Shown: piece by piece, positions 1-12,184 of the stretch | How the letters are laid out: every line of letters starts with the position of its first letter | How positions within the stretch are numbered: position 1 is the first letter of the stretch | Source: Sternotherus odoratus | Lineage: Eukaryota; Chordata; Testudines; Kinosternidae | Assembly: GCA_032164245.1 (NCBI GenBank) | Contig: JAVMKO010000003.1 | Coordinates: 12,906,651 to 12,970,650 of the forward strand | Reading direction: 5' to 3' | DNA: 64,000 bases | Translations under genes and position numbers: made by a program | The notes under the pieces: generated by a model | Database searches by the model: none | What the model was told of the DNA's origin: nothing | The model's input: the letters and a program-made list of their open reading frames with translations, nothing else

Positions 1-644
1 GGGAAGCAAGGTCACGCTTTTATCCCAAGTAAACGTAGCAGGCGGGGGGGATGGTGTAATGTCCAGTGGAAGTTGAATCCAAGCACACGTGCAGGTTTAT
101 TACCGTTGCTTAGTAGAGCTCCACCAACCTGCTGCACAGTCGATCCTCTCTTGCACTAAATTGGCTACTGGCAGTAGTCAGGTTCTTATGTTTCGGCAGT
201 ATGGTGGCCTTAAAGGGATACACCACTACACCCCATCAGTGCATTGCAAATGCACCAAAGGTTATCAAACATAAACATCTATAATGTTGTTCATAAGAAG
301 CACAGACACTGAACTGTGGTTACATTCTGTAAGTTCCTGGCTCTTTTTTATCTACAGTGGTATAAAGAGGTCAGTGAACTGCTACGACCCAGAGGCATTT
401 AACCATCAACAGACTTGCTTGATTTTGTGTGATTTTTGTGCAACTTTTCTTCCAGGGAAACTGGCCAATGGCAGCTCTGTCTTACTAAGTGCTTCACTTT
501 GGAGTTTGATTATTGACTAATGTTTTGCAATTTGCATCTTGATCCCATGATCCAAATCATCAAGTTTGCCTTACGTGTTCGTTGCCAGAATCTGTCATAG
601 ACACTGGTCAGGATCTCACCTGCTTCTTATCACAATTGTGTGAC

Positions 645-744
645 ACTCTCTTTCTGAGAAAAAGTGGTGAGTCAGAATGCAATAGGGTTTTTTTCGAGGA
701 GATCCTCATCTCCACCATGCGTTCTGTTCAGCCATAAATCATAA
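645..744 (+). repeat. Direct repeat copy A (~100 bp)
   Basis: This block starts ACTCTCTTTCTGAG and runs through GAGGAGATCCTCATCTCC to AGCCATAAATCATAA. It is repeated almost identically at 1401-1499, in the same orientation about 756 bp away. Differences are a few substitutions and 1-nt indels. It contains the short hairpin GAGGAGATCCTCATCTCC. It could be two copies of an interspersed repeat, LTR-like ends of an unrecognised element, or a local duplication. Confidence 0.75.
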
Positions 745-1082
745 ATGTCATTTACTATCTTGCCCAGATGGTGTAGCAGAAGGTGTGACTTGTCATTTTA
801 GATTTTCAACATCAAGTGCATCCAACAGATTTCTCAATCTGCTTGTCCACCTCTGCCATCCCTGAGCCCTATCCTCAAAGATATTAAATGCTGAGAGCTC
901 AAGCAATGCAATTACCATGTTCCTGTCCTTTTAATTCCATTATTCTTTGACTCTACATAGTGCTTTTCTTTCAATACGTCTCTAACCTATTGATTCTTTT
1001 CTTCTCCTGGTAAATTCTCTTTGCAAACCCTGGGATGTTCCAATTTAAAAAGGTGACCTACACAGGCTATTTTTGTCATTGG

Positions 1083-1145
1083 GGTGTGTTTTTTTTTCTC
1101 TTTCTTTCTTTCTTTTCTTTCCTTTTTTTTTTTTTTTTTTTTTTT
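1083..1145. repeat. T-rich low-complexity tract
   Basis: A run of T with interspersed CTTT units, ending in an uninterrupted poly-T. It could be the A-tail of a minus-strand retroposon, but no recognisable body is attached. Confidence 0.8.
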
Positions 1146-1400
1146 GATTGATGATATATAAAGATTATTTTCTTACAGGTGTTGAGTTTCTTTTTCCCCC
1201 GATCCTTGTTTTAACATGGCTGTATAGGGAATGCCAACTGTGGCCTTTCCTGGTTTGGCTGGATGATTTCTTGCAGGTCTCTGAGAACATGTATTATTAG
1301 TTCTCACTCCTTAGTTGATTAGGAGAGGGTGTTGAATCTTTATCCTTATCAAATACAATTAAGTGCATATCTTATCAGCACACCACCAAGCTTAACCTTA

Positions 1401-1499
1401 ACTCTCTTTCTGAGAAAAGTGGTGAGTCAGAAAACAATAAGGTTTTTTCGAGGAGATCCTCATCTCCACCATGCAGTTTTGTTCAGCCATAAATCATAA
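1401..1499 (+). repeat. Direct repeat copy B (~100 bp)
   Basis: Second copy of the block at 645-744. The flanks of the two copies share no further obvious similarity. Confidence 0.75.
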
Positions 1500-3103
1500 C
1501 CATGAACCATGAATGCTGGATAATTTTTAAATCCCTTGGTAAAAGGGAGATTTGCCACCTTCCAGATGTGTTCCCTAAACCACCAGAGACACCAACCATT
1601 TTATCGTGACTGACTCTCAGACAGCTTCCTTTCATCCTGAGGCAAATGTCCAACATATTTTAAAGGGCCCAATCCCACTAATGCTTACTGTCATGTTCAG
1701 TTATAAAGCCAATGGGACTATATGTTGGATTAAGTCCACATATAATTGCAGTGTTTGCAGGAATGGCCCAATTTATATTATATAAAGAAGAAAGCACATT
1801 TGGCCTTAATTTATTTCAGAGCTCTTTGTCTCAGTTCCCTGGTCTCCCGTCACCAGGTGTGGTCTCCCTGTTCCATTTAGGTGTAGGGGTTGAACCTATT
1901 AGACAACGTTTATGCTGATTTCTATCCTTTACAGATGGCATCAGCAGACACACAACTGCCTACGCTTTACACACAGTTTAAGCTTGGCATAGCCTTCACC
2001 TACTCAGTCTTTGTTACTGGTGTCCCATAAAATGTGTGGCCAATTTAATATTTCTGCCTAGACTAGAAAAATATTGCCTGCATTGAAATGGAAAAACCAA
2101 CACAATGAAGCATCAGTTAAGGGGCGATTTCAGCTGGTCGGATCTCTGCTGGTCTTGTTTTCAAGCGATTTATCCAGACCTGGCATAACAGAAAACTGGA
2201 CCTGATTGAATAAGAAATATGTAGGTGTGGGATCCATTCACTAGAATTTCTTGCCTCTCTCCTCAGCTCTTGCCACTGTCACGTAGCTGATAACTAGACC
2301 TATACACTCTATTTACTGGAACAGTGACAAATCCTGCAGTATCTGTGAGGAGAAATCACTTTTAACTGCCCATATAGGTGTCACGGACAGAGATAAATGT
2401 CTGCAGGCAGAGTTGCTGGATCCATATTTTAAAGGGAAAATTGAAACCATACTTTCACTAGGTGATGACACTGGGAGGATGATCCAATAAGAGTAATATG
2501 GATCACGAGTCCTCCCCCTGTACTGTACACAGTACAGGTCAGTATTGTACATCTCAGAGAAAAGATCTGCCTGACATACAGGCTAAGCAAATTCACGGGG
2601 AACAATGTGTAACAGAATGAGAGGAAACTAGTACTGAGGAAAAACAAAAGCAAGCACGGCAATGAGCTCAAGGGAAAAAAGTTACTTTTGTCTAGGTTTT
2701 GACTTTAGCTACAGCCCCGTGAGTCGCAGTTTCCCTCTCTACTTGCTCCCAGGTGCTGGCCTATATATTTGACATGAGTGGGAGATGGAGAAGGGTGGAA
2801 TTTGTTTTTTAATTTGTTTCAACATGCTGCAGTACCAAAAGGCAGCAGGGAAAATGGAAGGAACAGACAGAAGGGCAAGAAAAATTATTAACAAGCTAGA
2901 CGGACCAATTTATGAGCAAGGATAAAAAGAGCGAAATGGCTTGGCTATTTGATGACTAATGGGGAGGGAGAATGGGGACATAAGAACTGCGCATTAATAT
3001 CTGAAGGGCGTAAATGTCAAGGATTGAGAGGAATTATTCAAGGTAGTCCATGGAAGGCCAGAAGCAGTTATGGGCTTTAGGCCTCTGCTTTTGGAGACGC
3101 TAT

Positions 3104-3265
3104 AAATTTTAAGTGCCAATCGCTTTAGCCATTTTAATTTTTAAGTGCCAATCGCTCTAGCCATTTTATTTAAAGTGCCAATCAATCTAGCCATTTTAAT
3201 TTTAAGTGCCAATTGCTCTAGCCATTTTAATTTTAAGGGCCAATGGTGCTCTAGCCATTTTAATT
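3104..3265 (+). repeat. Tandem repeat, ~31-33 bp x 5
   Basis: Five head-to-tail units each contain AAGTGCCAATCGCTCTAGCC followed by ATTTTAATTTT. Units differ by a few substitutions (for example AATCAATC, AATTGCTC, GGGCCAATGG) and by 1-3 nt in length, so the array is fairly old. Confidence 0.9.
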
Positions 3266-3527
3266 ACAAAGTTAATCTTCAAAGCACCAACTGTGGTTGA
3301 AAGTTTGCACTGGTGATTTTTTTCAGATCATTTTATACCTCCCCTGTAGGAAAGCGGTGAAGCTAGACATTTTGAGCTCTAGTGTTACATTACTAGAGAG
3401 TCTGGATTATTTTGCTCATCAAAAGAAGTACAAAGAAACCTTACGATTCAGCAGAAGGCATGCAAAAGCCTCAGATGCATGGAAGCCTAGTGGGATCCCT
3501 GGCTCCTGGGCAGACTTGTCCATTTGG

Positions 3528-3548
3528 AAAAAAAAAAAAAAAAAAAAA
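3528..3548. repeat. Poly-A run (21 nt)
   Basis: Uninterrupted adenines after CATTTGG. No retroposon body is recognisable upstream, so this may be a simple mononucleotide tract. Confidence 0.8.
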
Positions 3549-3845
3549 GAATCAAGCACATGAGATGAAGCAGAGGAATTCCACTTCTGTGCAAAAGGGG
3601 GAGTTTGCAGAAGCCTGAAGATTCATAAATTCCAAGGCCAGAATGGACCATTGTTATAATCTAGTCTGACTCCTGTGTTACCCCCGGGGCTTAGAACCTT
3701 CTCAAAATAATTCCAGAGCAGATCTTTTACAAAAATTATTCTCATTGTCAAAAATGTACACCTTATTTCCAGTCTGAATTTGCCTTTCAACTGCCAGCTG
3801 CTGAATTGTGTTATAGCTTTCTCTGCTAGACAGAAGAGACAATTA

Positions 3846-4049
3846 TTAAATATTTGTTCCCAGTATAGATACTTGCAAACTAATCAAGACATCCTTTAAT
3901 CTTTTCTTTGTTAAGCTAAATAGATTGAGGTCCTTGAGTCTATCACTATAAAGCATGTTTTCTAATCTCTTAATTATTCTCGTAGCTTTAGGTCTAGAAA
4001 AGAATCCCCCGTGCTGGCTGTAATACTTTTTGAGTGAGGAAATTATCAT
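3846..4049 (-). pseudogene. CR1 ORF2 C-terminal remnant
   Basis: The frame contains ATRIIKRLENM and LFSLTKKRLKDVLISL. These match the conserved end of CR1 ORF2, where [11 protein letters not shown] and [18 protein letters not shown] strings are usual. It lies just 5' of the CR1 3' tail, as expected. Only about 65 residues are open, and the catalytic RT domain is absent. Confidence 0.8.
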
Positions 4050-4203
4050 CTATAATGCTTAGAAATTCCTGGATCTTTTAGTACTGGCAGCATGACACCT
4101 CCTGAATATGTCACTCAAACTGAACTCCCCCATGATCACATAGGTTTTTTCTCCCTCCTTGCACATTGTAGATAGGTGCATAAGGAGGCAGTCATCTTAT
4201 GCC

Positions 4204-4494
4204 TCAGTATGATTTGGTGGCCTGTAGCAGACCCCAACTAATACCGTGATCTTGTGATTTATCTATTAGAACATTGATCCATTGACATTCAAGATCATTG
4301 TGTTCCAAATTATCAGTGACTTGGAAACAGGTAATGCCACTTTTGACAGTGCCGTTCTCCCTCTCCTTTTGCCATGCAATCCTTCCTAAATAGGTTATCC
4401 ATTGATTCTTAACATTCCAATTGTGTGAATCACCACACCAGGTTTCAGTAATACCAACTAGATCATATTTATGCTCATAAATGATCAATTCCAA
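4204..4494 (-). pseudogene. CR1 ORF2 endonuclease fragment
   Basis: The open frame of 96 residues carries YDLVGITETWCGDSHNWNV near its start. This is the conserved ITETW...D block of the apurinic-like (exonuclease/endonuclease/phosphatase) endonuclease of CR1-type LINEs, which nicks target DNA to prime reverse transcription. After about residue 40 the similarity fades, and the frame stops long before the catalytic SDH motif. It is therefore a dead N-terminal piece. Confidence 0.75.
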
Positions 4495-4840
4495 TTCCTC
4501 TTATTTGTTACCCCAGCTCCTAGCACTGGTGTATAGGCAATTCAATCATTTCTTTTCTTCATGTCCTTTGGTTCCTTGATAAATTTTGATATCAACATCT
4601 TTAAAGTTGGCTAACTGAGTAATCATCTCTTCTCTCTTTTTACCTTCCCCTTTTGTTATTAGTTTATCTCCCTCCTGACTACTCTAGCCAGCCTGTCTCT
4701 GAGGAGATTGGTGTCCCCACCCCCGCTGCTTTTTCTTTACTGGGGTGGAGGCCATCCAAACTATACAGAGTACTTTCCCCATAGAAAGTAGACCAACATT
4801 TCACAAAACCCAAACCCTCTACCCTGTACCACTTACCTAA

Positions 4841-5165
4841 TCAGCAATTTACTTTCAGAATTTTCAGCTCTGTCTTACTTTGCTTGTGGGAAAGGATCTC
4901 AAAGGAGATTGTTTGGCCATTCTTCTTCTTCAGCATGCTTTTGAGTTCCCCGAAGTCACTAACTATCTGCAAGATATCTTGTACTATAGTGTCAATAGTG
5001 CTTATATGAACCATCACCAATGGATCCTTGCCCATTGACTTCAGAAGCCTAACCAGTCTTAGAGCCAGTCTTGGCTCTGCGAAGGCAGCACACTGTCCCA
5101 TTGCGTTTCACACCACTGCAGAATGTTCTTTCATTTATTCTGAGTACTGAATCTCCAACAACGAT
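4841..5165 (-). pseudogene. CR1 ORF1 esterase-like fragment
   Basis: On the minus strand the sequence reads IVVGDSVLR (the GDS block of SGNH/GDSL esterases). After a frameshift it continues with RLLKSMGKDPLVMVH and ISTIDT, which corresponds to the VVHIGTNDT block seen in CR1 ORF1. Downstream SDFGELKSMLKK also fits. CR1 ORF1 proteins of vertebrates are known to carry such an esterase-like domain. Here the G-N pair of the GTND block is changed to S-I and the reading frame is broken, so the domain is a relic. Confidence 0.65.
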
Positions 5166-5800
5166 CATTCCTTAGATGGTTGGAGAACTTTGTGGGCAAG
5201 CTGGATTTTCTCACAGGTTGGGCTGAGCTGCCATCCAGACATGTGTTGTGTACATCTCTCCATTAACTTTGGACCTGCTAGGTTTCAGAAGTATCTTCCA
5301 AAGTTCCCATTTTGGGTACCTGGTGTTGATTTGAAACTTCTAGCTATGTGGAATTCCTGGTGGCTACGGCCTGCTGATCTTCATCTTTCCCCATCCATGT
5401 AGAATGCCACTGAGATCACCTGCCTCCAGTGGTTACGAACCACCAGGCCTCCTCTCTGACTTCCTCTCTCTCTGATTCCCTGGGGGCCAGCTCCATTCTT
5501 CATTGAACCTGGGGTACTGATGTTCACCAGAACTACCTATTTAGGAACTCCTTAGCTTCCCTGATTCAAGTTTCCCCTCCAATCCAAGAACCTTTTCCTC
5601 CAGCACAGCCACCAGTTTTCACTTTGTGCACATGAAATTCCTTCTATATTCAGGCACAAAAGAGAAGATGGTGCATCTATTTCAGGTCACCATCACTGGT
5701 CCATTACTGGCCATTTTGATATCACACATAGTGCTGTACCTGGAAGGAAAGCGTCTCACACTCCCTGTATCAATTATCTCTGTTCGCTGCTCTTGAGTTC

Positions 5801-5947
5801 ATAGAATCATAGAATATCAGGGTTGGAAGGGAACTCAGGAGATCATCTAGTCCAACCCCCTGCTCAAAGCAGGACCAATCCCCAACCAAATCATCCCAGC
5901 CAGGGCTTTGTCAAGCCTGATCTTAAAAACCTCTAAAGAAGGAGGCT
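5801..5947 (-). mobile_element. CR1 LINE 3' tail, minus strand
   Basis: Starts with ATAGAATCATAGAATATCAG, the reverse complement of the CR1 terminal octamer repeats, followed by GGTTGGAAGGGAACTCAGG and the TAGTCCAACCCCCTGCTCAA block. It is severely 5' truncated. It ends at the hAT insertion that follows. Confidence 0.93.
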
Positions 5948-5955
5948 CATCTAGT

Positions 5956-6191
5956 CATAGGCTCAAGAACCCATGGAAAAAAAAGGGGGTGCTGAGCACC
6001 CACCAGCCATAGCTGTTTGGTGGCTATCTGAGCTGCTGGGAGGATGCAGAACAGCAAGCAGTGGATGAGAGGGAGGCCTAGGGGAGGGGGCGGAGTGGCG
6101 GCAGGTGGAGGCAGACCGAGGGCAGGGCCTTGGGGAAGGGGCAGAGTGGGGGTGATGCTCCCACCAGGAAAAATAAAAATCAGCACTTGTG
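5956..6191. mobile_element. hAT-like non-autonomous element (236 bp)
   Basis: Flanked by CATCTAGT (5948-5955) and CATCTAGC (6192-6199), an 8-bp target duplication with one difference. The interior has the GGGGGTGCTGAGCACCCACC block and a G-rich stretch typical of short turtle hAT derivatives. Terminal inverted repeats are weak (CATAGG versus the complement of the right end, CACAAG). It encodes nothing. Confidence 0.6.
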
Positions 6192-6199
6192 CATCTAGC

Positions 6200-7129
6200 T
6201 GGAATTTTTATACCAAGTCTTCCCTGCTTAGCTCAGCTCAGTCCTACCTCTCACCCACAGGGAGTGATTAACCAATGTGAGACTTTAAATAGGTGGGTTG
6301 ATCAACGTTCCAAGGACTCCAGCCTTGCAGCCTTTAGCAAGGCACACTGCTTACTCAGAGACCCGCGGCCCAACTACGCAACATATACACAGAAAACAAC
6401 CAACCAGACAATGAAAGAATCCACAGGCTGGCCAGATGCACCACCCACCAAGTCCACTACCTCCAAGTATGGCATCTGCAGCTACAACTCTGCCCTCTGA
6501 AATACACACCCAACCTCTAACAAAAAGGAATCTGTTAAGTTTGCATGACTTCTGCAAAACCACCTCCTTGGTCCTCTGAAAAGTCCTAGGAACCAGGAGG
6601 TGGGATAGGATGAACTTAAAAGAAAATAAACAACTTGGGGGTGGGAAATCATGACAGTGCGACACACTAGACCACACTACCTGAAGCAGTAGATAAAGGA
6701 TTCTCCTGGGACAAGTATGCACTGGCAGCGCTGAATGACCTAGCAGTTCTTTTCCCATCTTTAGTTTTTCCGATGTAGGCTTGATTCTAATCTCATCTAC
6801 ACTGGTGTAAAACCAGGATCAACTCCATAAAAGTCAATGGAGTTTCCCTAACGTGACACTAGAATCAGGCCTTGTGGCTATGGTTATTCATAAATCTGTC
6901 TAACAGGGATTCCCACTAAGAGACTGACACTCCTACTTTTCCAGAGAGAGAGAGAGAGAGCATACTAATGGCTTAATGGAACCCCTCACTTCCTGGGTGA
7001 CTGAATTCAACCTCATGCCTCATAACACACCTGAGGGATGTGAATATCTGATGCCTGTGCAGACACTTTATAGTGTGTGACTGCTTCTATGGTGCACTAA
7101 ACAATTGCAAGCAGGGCAGCAGCTTGAGT
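6200..7129. other. No gene recognised; (GA)n at 6941-6960
   Basis: Contains a GA dinucleotide tract and a block at about 6785-6870 with TACACTGGTGTAAAACC and GTCAATGGAG. Similar strings recur near 11100, 14460, 40480 and 61090 and suggest an ancient interspersed repeat. Short open frames here have no recognisable domain. Confidence 0.5.
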
Positions 7130-7137
7130 ATTTAGCT

Positions 7138-7430
7138 CAGGGTTTCTCAAACTGGGGGTCGCGAGCTCCTGCCGCCACAACTCGCGGCGGCGGGGCCGGG
7201 GAGCCGGCGCGCACCTGGCAGCCCGCCTGCGGCAGGAACGGGGGGCCCGGGCGCAGCCAGCCACCCACCCGCCCACACGGGGACGGGGGGGCCCGGGTGC
7301 AGCCGGCCGCCCGCCCGGGGACGGGGGGTGGGGGGGGTCGCGCCGCAGCCAGCCGCCGGACCGGAGGGATCGCGGCACGCCGACGGCGCATGAAAAGGGG
7401 TCGCAGGCTCAATAACTTTGAGACCCGCTG
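7138..7430. mobile_element. hAT MITE, GC-rich (293 bp), perfect TSD
   Basis: Bounded by a perfect 8-bp target duplication ATTTAGCT (7130-7137 and 7431-7438). The left end reads CAGGGTTTCTCAAACTGGGG and the right end TTTGAGACCCGCTG, which are imperfect inverted termini of the hAT type. The interior is very GC- and CpG-rich, so it could be mistaken for a CpG island. Open frames on both strands here are compositional. Confidence 0.9.
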
Positions 7431-7438
7431 ATTTAGCT

Positions 7439-9619
7439 GTTTTAATGCAGGATTTGAGTGTGTGTAGAAAGTCAAAGCCACACTGAGTTGTGGAAGGGAT
7501 GGTGTCGTCTCAGTTGGTCCTTGCTCATTTTCATTTACTTTCCTACATCCCTTCCTTTCTCTCTTTCTCTCCTCTTAACATCTAAGTAGGAGTCTTGGAG
7601 GCATCTGAACCATCAGAAACTCCTCAAATGAAAGAAGAAGTAAAAAGTAAAAATAGCTTTTACTTTGCTCTACTTATGACAAAGGCCTTTTCTGCTGTTG
7701 ACTTGATTTATGTTTGTCTCTTGTGCTTCCTCAGCTGACTCCAATGACATTAAACACTGAAAAATTTAAAGTTTCTTTTCAACTCTTTTTTCCCATTCCC
7801 ACTTGTATTTTTTTCTGCCACTTGTACTAAGGCCGGTAGCCCATGTTGCCATGTATGTGCTGCTTTAGCTTCTCTGACATTTTTGGCTTGATCAAAGCTA
7901 GCTCAAGTATGTCTACACATTAATGTGATTTCAGTGTAGACATACCCTGAGTGACATGCACAAGCTCCCACACCATGTGAATGGCAGAGCTGGGGAAAAG
8001 CCCCATCTTTCTTGTCTGGTTCCCTAACCATACAACCATGCTGCCATCGCTTATAACACCCATCCTCAGTAATGTATTCGGGAACCTGCCATCTAAAAAG
8101 GAGGGATAAATAAATAGATTAAAACATAATCATTATGTAGGCCAAAAGCCAGCCATTATTAAAACTACCTCCTGACTGTACAGCTTAGCCACATGATAGT
8201 GATTTGGCAGGTCTCAGAGATGTGAAGTGGAGTTGATTGTCTAAGTATGAATGAATCATGCCTTGATGCTGCGAATTTTGCTACAGCAATTATTTCATGT
8301 TATTTGGCATTGCAAGCCACCTGCACAGCCAATGAATTGAATACAGTTCTATTTATAAACAATCCTTCCTTTTGCATAGGTACGTGAATGGGTAATGCAT
8401 GTGTAAAAAGAATAACTCCAAAAAGTAAAGAAAAATCAGCTATACTGGGCAACGTATGCACTTTTTGCTGTTGGGTTGCATTTCCAACAAATCTGATATA
8501 TTGATTGAGTTTGTCTAGAAGAGCATCTGTAAAAATGATTACTGGCAGGACCGGTGGCTCACGAGCTATTATCTCCTCCAGTGTCCCGAAAAGAGTCTAT
8601 AACCAAAACCTTATTGCTAATATTGCTCTGGCTTTTCATTAGTGTTTGGAAAGTGCTTTGAAGATTAAGAACACAGTTACACCAGTGTTTTCCAAATTGT
8701 GGGGCATACCCCCAAAGGATTGTCTGGAGGCAGTGGGATACCGAGAGACATTCAAATTTTATTCCAAGGTCTCAGCTTCCATTTTAAACAAATAAAGTCT
8801 CTAGCTATTATGTTTGTGCAGAAAACCTTTCATACATGACCTGACTGCAATGATGAAGAGACCTCAACCTGAAACAATAGCTGTGAATTGGGAACTGTCC
8901 CATTTGTTTCAATGGATGCTAACTTTGACGCCAGTGATAATGCTTGAAAAATGTCACTATTAAATTATTAACCATTTTGCTTCTCATCAAAAGCACATTA
9001 GAAAGGAGGGAAAGATTCAGATTATGACAATCTACACTAGCACTTCCTAAGCTTTATGGCAGGGAGGGGTTGTCAGGAAACACTAGCTGGGGAGGCATGA
9101 AAGATTTATAAACAAAGGAGACCTCTAACAACACATGCCATGGTTGCAGGTGAGCAATGTGGGGACATGAAATTAGTTTAATTTTCTTAAAGGGGGCTCA
9201 GCTTTCAGATGTTTAGGAACAAACAAAAGCTCGGCAAGAGAAGCCACTAGCAAATTTACTGTCTGGTGATCAGAAACCTATAGAAAGTTTGCCAGATGTT
9301 CCAAAAATATTTTCTAGGCAGGTCTAATGAGAGAAGTTAATCACCTCCCTCAGAGAACCACTGGTAGGTGCTTAAATACCAGTGACAGGCATGCTGTTTG
9401 AACCTGAGCATAACGGATTGGAATTCATTCCTAGGTATATTTCCTGCATCTTATATTTAAGAAAATATAAATATAAGAAAACACAAACCTTTTCGTTTCT
9501 GGGATGCACAGGCCTTTGTTGAATCATCACTCCTCTAAAAGATTAGGTGACTGCAAATTTGACAGCTGGATGAAGAACAGCGCAAGCTGTTAATATTCTC
9601 TTGTCACATTCAAACACAG
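7439..9619. other. No gene recognised
   Basis: AT-rich sequence without long open frames. A block at 8681 (CAGTGTTTTCCAAATTGTGG) resembles a hAT left end, but I found no matching right end or duplication. I see no exon or RNA gene. Confidence 0.5.
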
Positions 9620-9621
9620 TA

Positions 9622-9920
9622 CAGTAGACTCTTGATTATCCAGGATGATAGGGAAAAAAATAATTCTGGTTAATAAAATCCTGGATAATCACCATCCATA
9701 GGAAATATGGGGAGTGGAGGTTGATTCACCAGCCATCCTGCACCGGGGGGAGGGGGTGTTGGTTCACTGGCTGCCCTGTGCCCTGGTAGGGGTTTTTTGT
9801 GTGTGTGCTTGGGGCGGCAGCAAAGCCAGAGCCGGCCCTACGAGTTGCACATATTTTTTTTGACATCCTGGTTAATCCACATCCTGGTTAATCCAATCCT
9901 GGATAATCGAGAGTCTACTG
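9622..9920. mobile_element. Tigger/pogo-like MITE (299 bp) with TA duplication
   Basis: The termini CAGTAGACTCTTGATTATCC (left) and GGATAATCGAGAGTCTACTG (right) are near-perfect inverted repeats of at least 20 bp and are flanked by TA on both sides (9620-9621, 9921-9922). TA duplication and CAGTA...TACTG ends are typical of pogo/Tigger members of the Tc1/mariner superfamily. There are internal repeats of CCTGGTTAATCCA near the right end. No transposase is present. Confidence 0.88.
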
Positions 9921-9922
9921 TA

Positions 9923-12184
9923 ATTGAGAGCACAAACCTAATCACCAACAGCACAGATGGCTCCATTGCTTATTTCACTGCCTATCTTCCAGGGCTCCGA
10001 TGAGGGACCTGCGAGCCCTGTCCTGTCACTCTGTTGAGCCATCTCTTCCTGCTTAGTAGCATGGCAAGTTCTTCCCAATGGAGAACCACACCAGAAGCAT
10101 TTGTGGCATGTAGTCACTGACAGCCTTCTCAAGACCAAAACATTGAGAGGGAAGGAGGTGCAGCGGTTCAGTAACTTGTTGAAATATCACCTGAGGGGAG
10201 AAGTTGCAGCTCCATGGACCTTTAGTTATTTTATGTTCAAGTGATTCTTAAAAGCAGTTCTCCAAAAGCTCACAGGGCAGGGAAGGAGAGAAGAAGATCT
10301 TGCTCTGGCTCTATTTATTGATCTGTAACAGGTAGTTCTGGTTGACTCTTTATCAAGCCACTTGAGCTGTTCAGTTGGGAAGTCAAGTGAATGACACACT
10401 CGAGATACTTCACTCAGCCCCCCAATGTGGTTTAAACTGATCTAAGGGTCGAAAGCAGCTTAAACTGCACAAGTGGCTCTGAGAACTTCATCTGCTTAAA
10501 CCACTTTAGGGGATTAAAGGACTGTACGCCCTTTATTTGCCTAGCTGAACATCATCTTAATCAAGGCTATATTAAGAAGGCCTCCATGGGGGACAGCCGG
10601 GCTAAAGAGGTGTGAAGCAAACTCTATCTTAACCAAAGTTTTTTGTCTGTAATATTAATCTACTCCATTTAACATGCAGAAAGGTGTAACATGCCCAAGT
10701 CAATGAAATTGGAGAAAGCTTAATTTCTGGACTTCCCTGGATACTGAGAGGAAAGTTTAGAGACCCTTAGCATGCTTCTGCTCATTTTCAGGAGTAGGGT
10801 CTACCACAGTAGAATTAAAGACCTCAAACATGGATCACTGCCCCATTATAGTAGACACTATACAAACACACATCGCGGGGTCTCAGGCACTGCACAAGAG
10901 GTGAAAACACTGACAGATGGGGTGAAGGGCAGGAGGACAAGGTAGCAGTAGAGAGAGATGACCTTACAACTTTTGCTGGTGAAGCAAATAAGGCCAGTAA
11001 GCTCTGGGGCCAAATAGTTCCTGTTCCTAAAATGTAGAGCCCCAGTTGCACGAGATCCTAATTCTGCAATGATAACACATGGGCTGCTGCACAGACTCTA
11101 TTAAAGCCAATGGGATTCTGGGTGGGTGGATACACAGGAGTCAATCCACATGCTACCCATTGCAAGATCAGGGCCTAAGACAGAAGTCCACAGTGGTCTC
11201 TGTAATTAAAGATAATTATCAGCTCTCTAGGGTGAATGATCAGCACCTTATGATAGCTAGCCTCAGGATTAGACTCTGTAGTTGAGTGTCTTCTTTAACC
11301 ACCTGAGCATCTCACAGTATCTGTGACTACAAGCTAAATATTTATCATGATATTTCTGCACCAATGAGACCTAACAAAGCACTGAAATTACAAATGAGGA
11401 CTGTTTATTAGGATAAATAATGCTTTTCTACCATTCATTAATCGCTATTTTCCCTGATGCATAAAAATCGCGGAAGACAAACTGATATGGAAGACAGTGG
11501 ACATTTGCTGAAAAAAGCCATTAGCTGCCACACTATAAGATTTACTGTGGAAAGTGTGTGCAGTGGAGAGGAGAGGGAATTTCCAAATCACTGCAAGATC
11601 ATCTGATGGATCTAACTAATACAGGATCTAATCTAAGTTAATCTATCTCCATCCCCAGGAAATGCCAACTATTGCTACAGCCCTGCACTAGGATGGCATG
11701 GGCTTATTGTTTTCCAATTACTATATGAGCTTTAATTTTAAAAGGAAACATAGGAGATCATTTTGATCTCCAAGTTATGCAATGAAGTGAATGTTACTCT
11801 TATCATTAGTTTGTATTATGCCATGTTGTCAACGTTCATAATTTTACCAGAGTCTCATGATATCTGGTGTTTTTCTTAATGTCTCTTCAGTGAGGTGATT
11901 AAAGAAGCATCTCAGCTTTCATTTTAAGACAGACAAAAAGTTCTTGTTTTAGCCCTCACAACTGCGGAAAAATGCTTGGAAACACGCACACTGACAATTC
12001 AAAAAACAGAAAGTAAATAAATGCCAAATTTATTGTTTAAAACCCACTACTTTTAAAATAATCTCATTATTTTTGAGTATGCATGGCTGGCAATAATGAT
12101 AGTGGTGCCCAGGGACTGCAACCCTGATCTCTTATTCCGTTATGATAGGCCATGTACACAAGACTCTGCCCATATGCGCTTGCA
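9923..12184. other. No gene recognised
   Basis: No transposon boundary or coding exon that I can support. Frames of 60-75 codons are scattered and lack domains. A segment at 11078-11180 contains the old TATTAAAGCCAATGGGATTC-type motif. Confidence 0.5.

Larger units (their letters stand above)
1..3103. other. No gene recognised (contains one direct duplication)
   Basis: Short open frames of 60-80 codons here have no recognisable domain and no convincing splice context. Apart from the duplicated block at 645-744 / 1401-1499 and a T-rich run, I see no transposon end, RNA gene or coding exon. It may be old decayed repeat or unique intergenic DNA. Confidence 0.5.
3621..5800 (-). mobile_element. 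CR1 LINE, internally deleted, minus strand
   Basis: The CR1 3' end begins at 3621 (ATTCATAAATTCCAAGGCCAG read on the plus strand) and all recognisable parts are collinear on the minus strand. From 5' to 3' they are an ORF1 esterase-like region (about 5165-4841), the N-terminal part of the ORF2 endonuclease (4494-4204), then the C-terminal RT and 3' tail (about 4110-3621). The central RT region is missing, so this is either one copy with a deletion of roughly 2.5 kb or two adjacent copies. The sequence from 5165 to 5800 looks like further 5' CR1 sequence but is less certain. Stops and frameshifts throughout mean it cannot be active. Confidence 0.75.

Noticed and set aside
8681..9086. Possible hAT element (CAGTGTTTTCCAAATTGTGG ... 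AGGAAACACT)
   Set aside because: Flanking 8-mers AGTTACAC and AGCTGGGG do not match and the right end is not a convincing inverted repeat.
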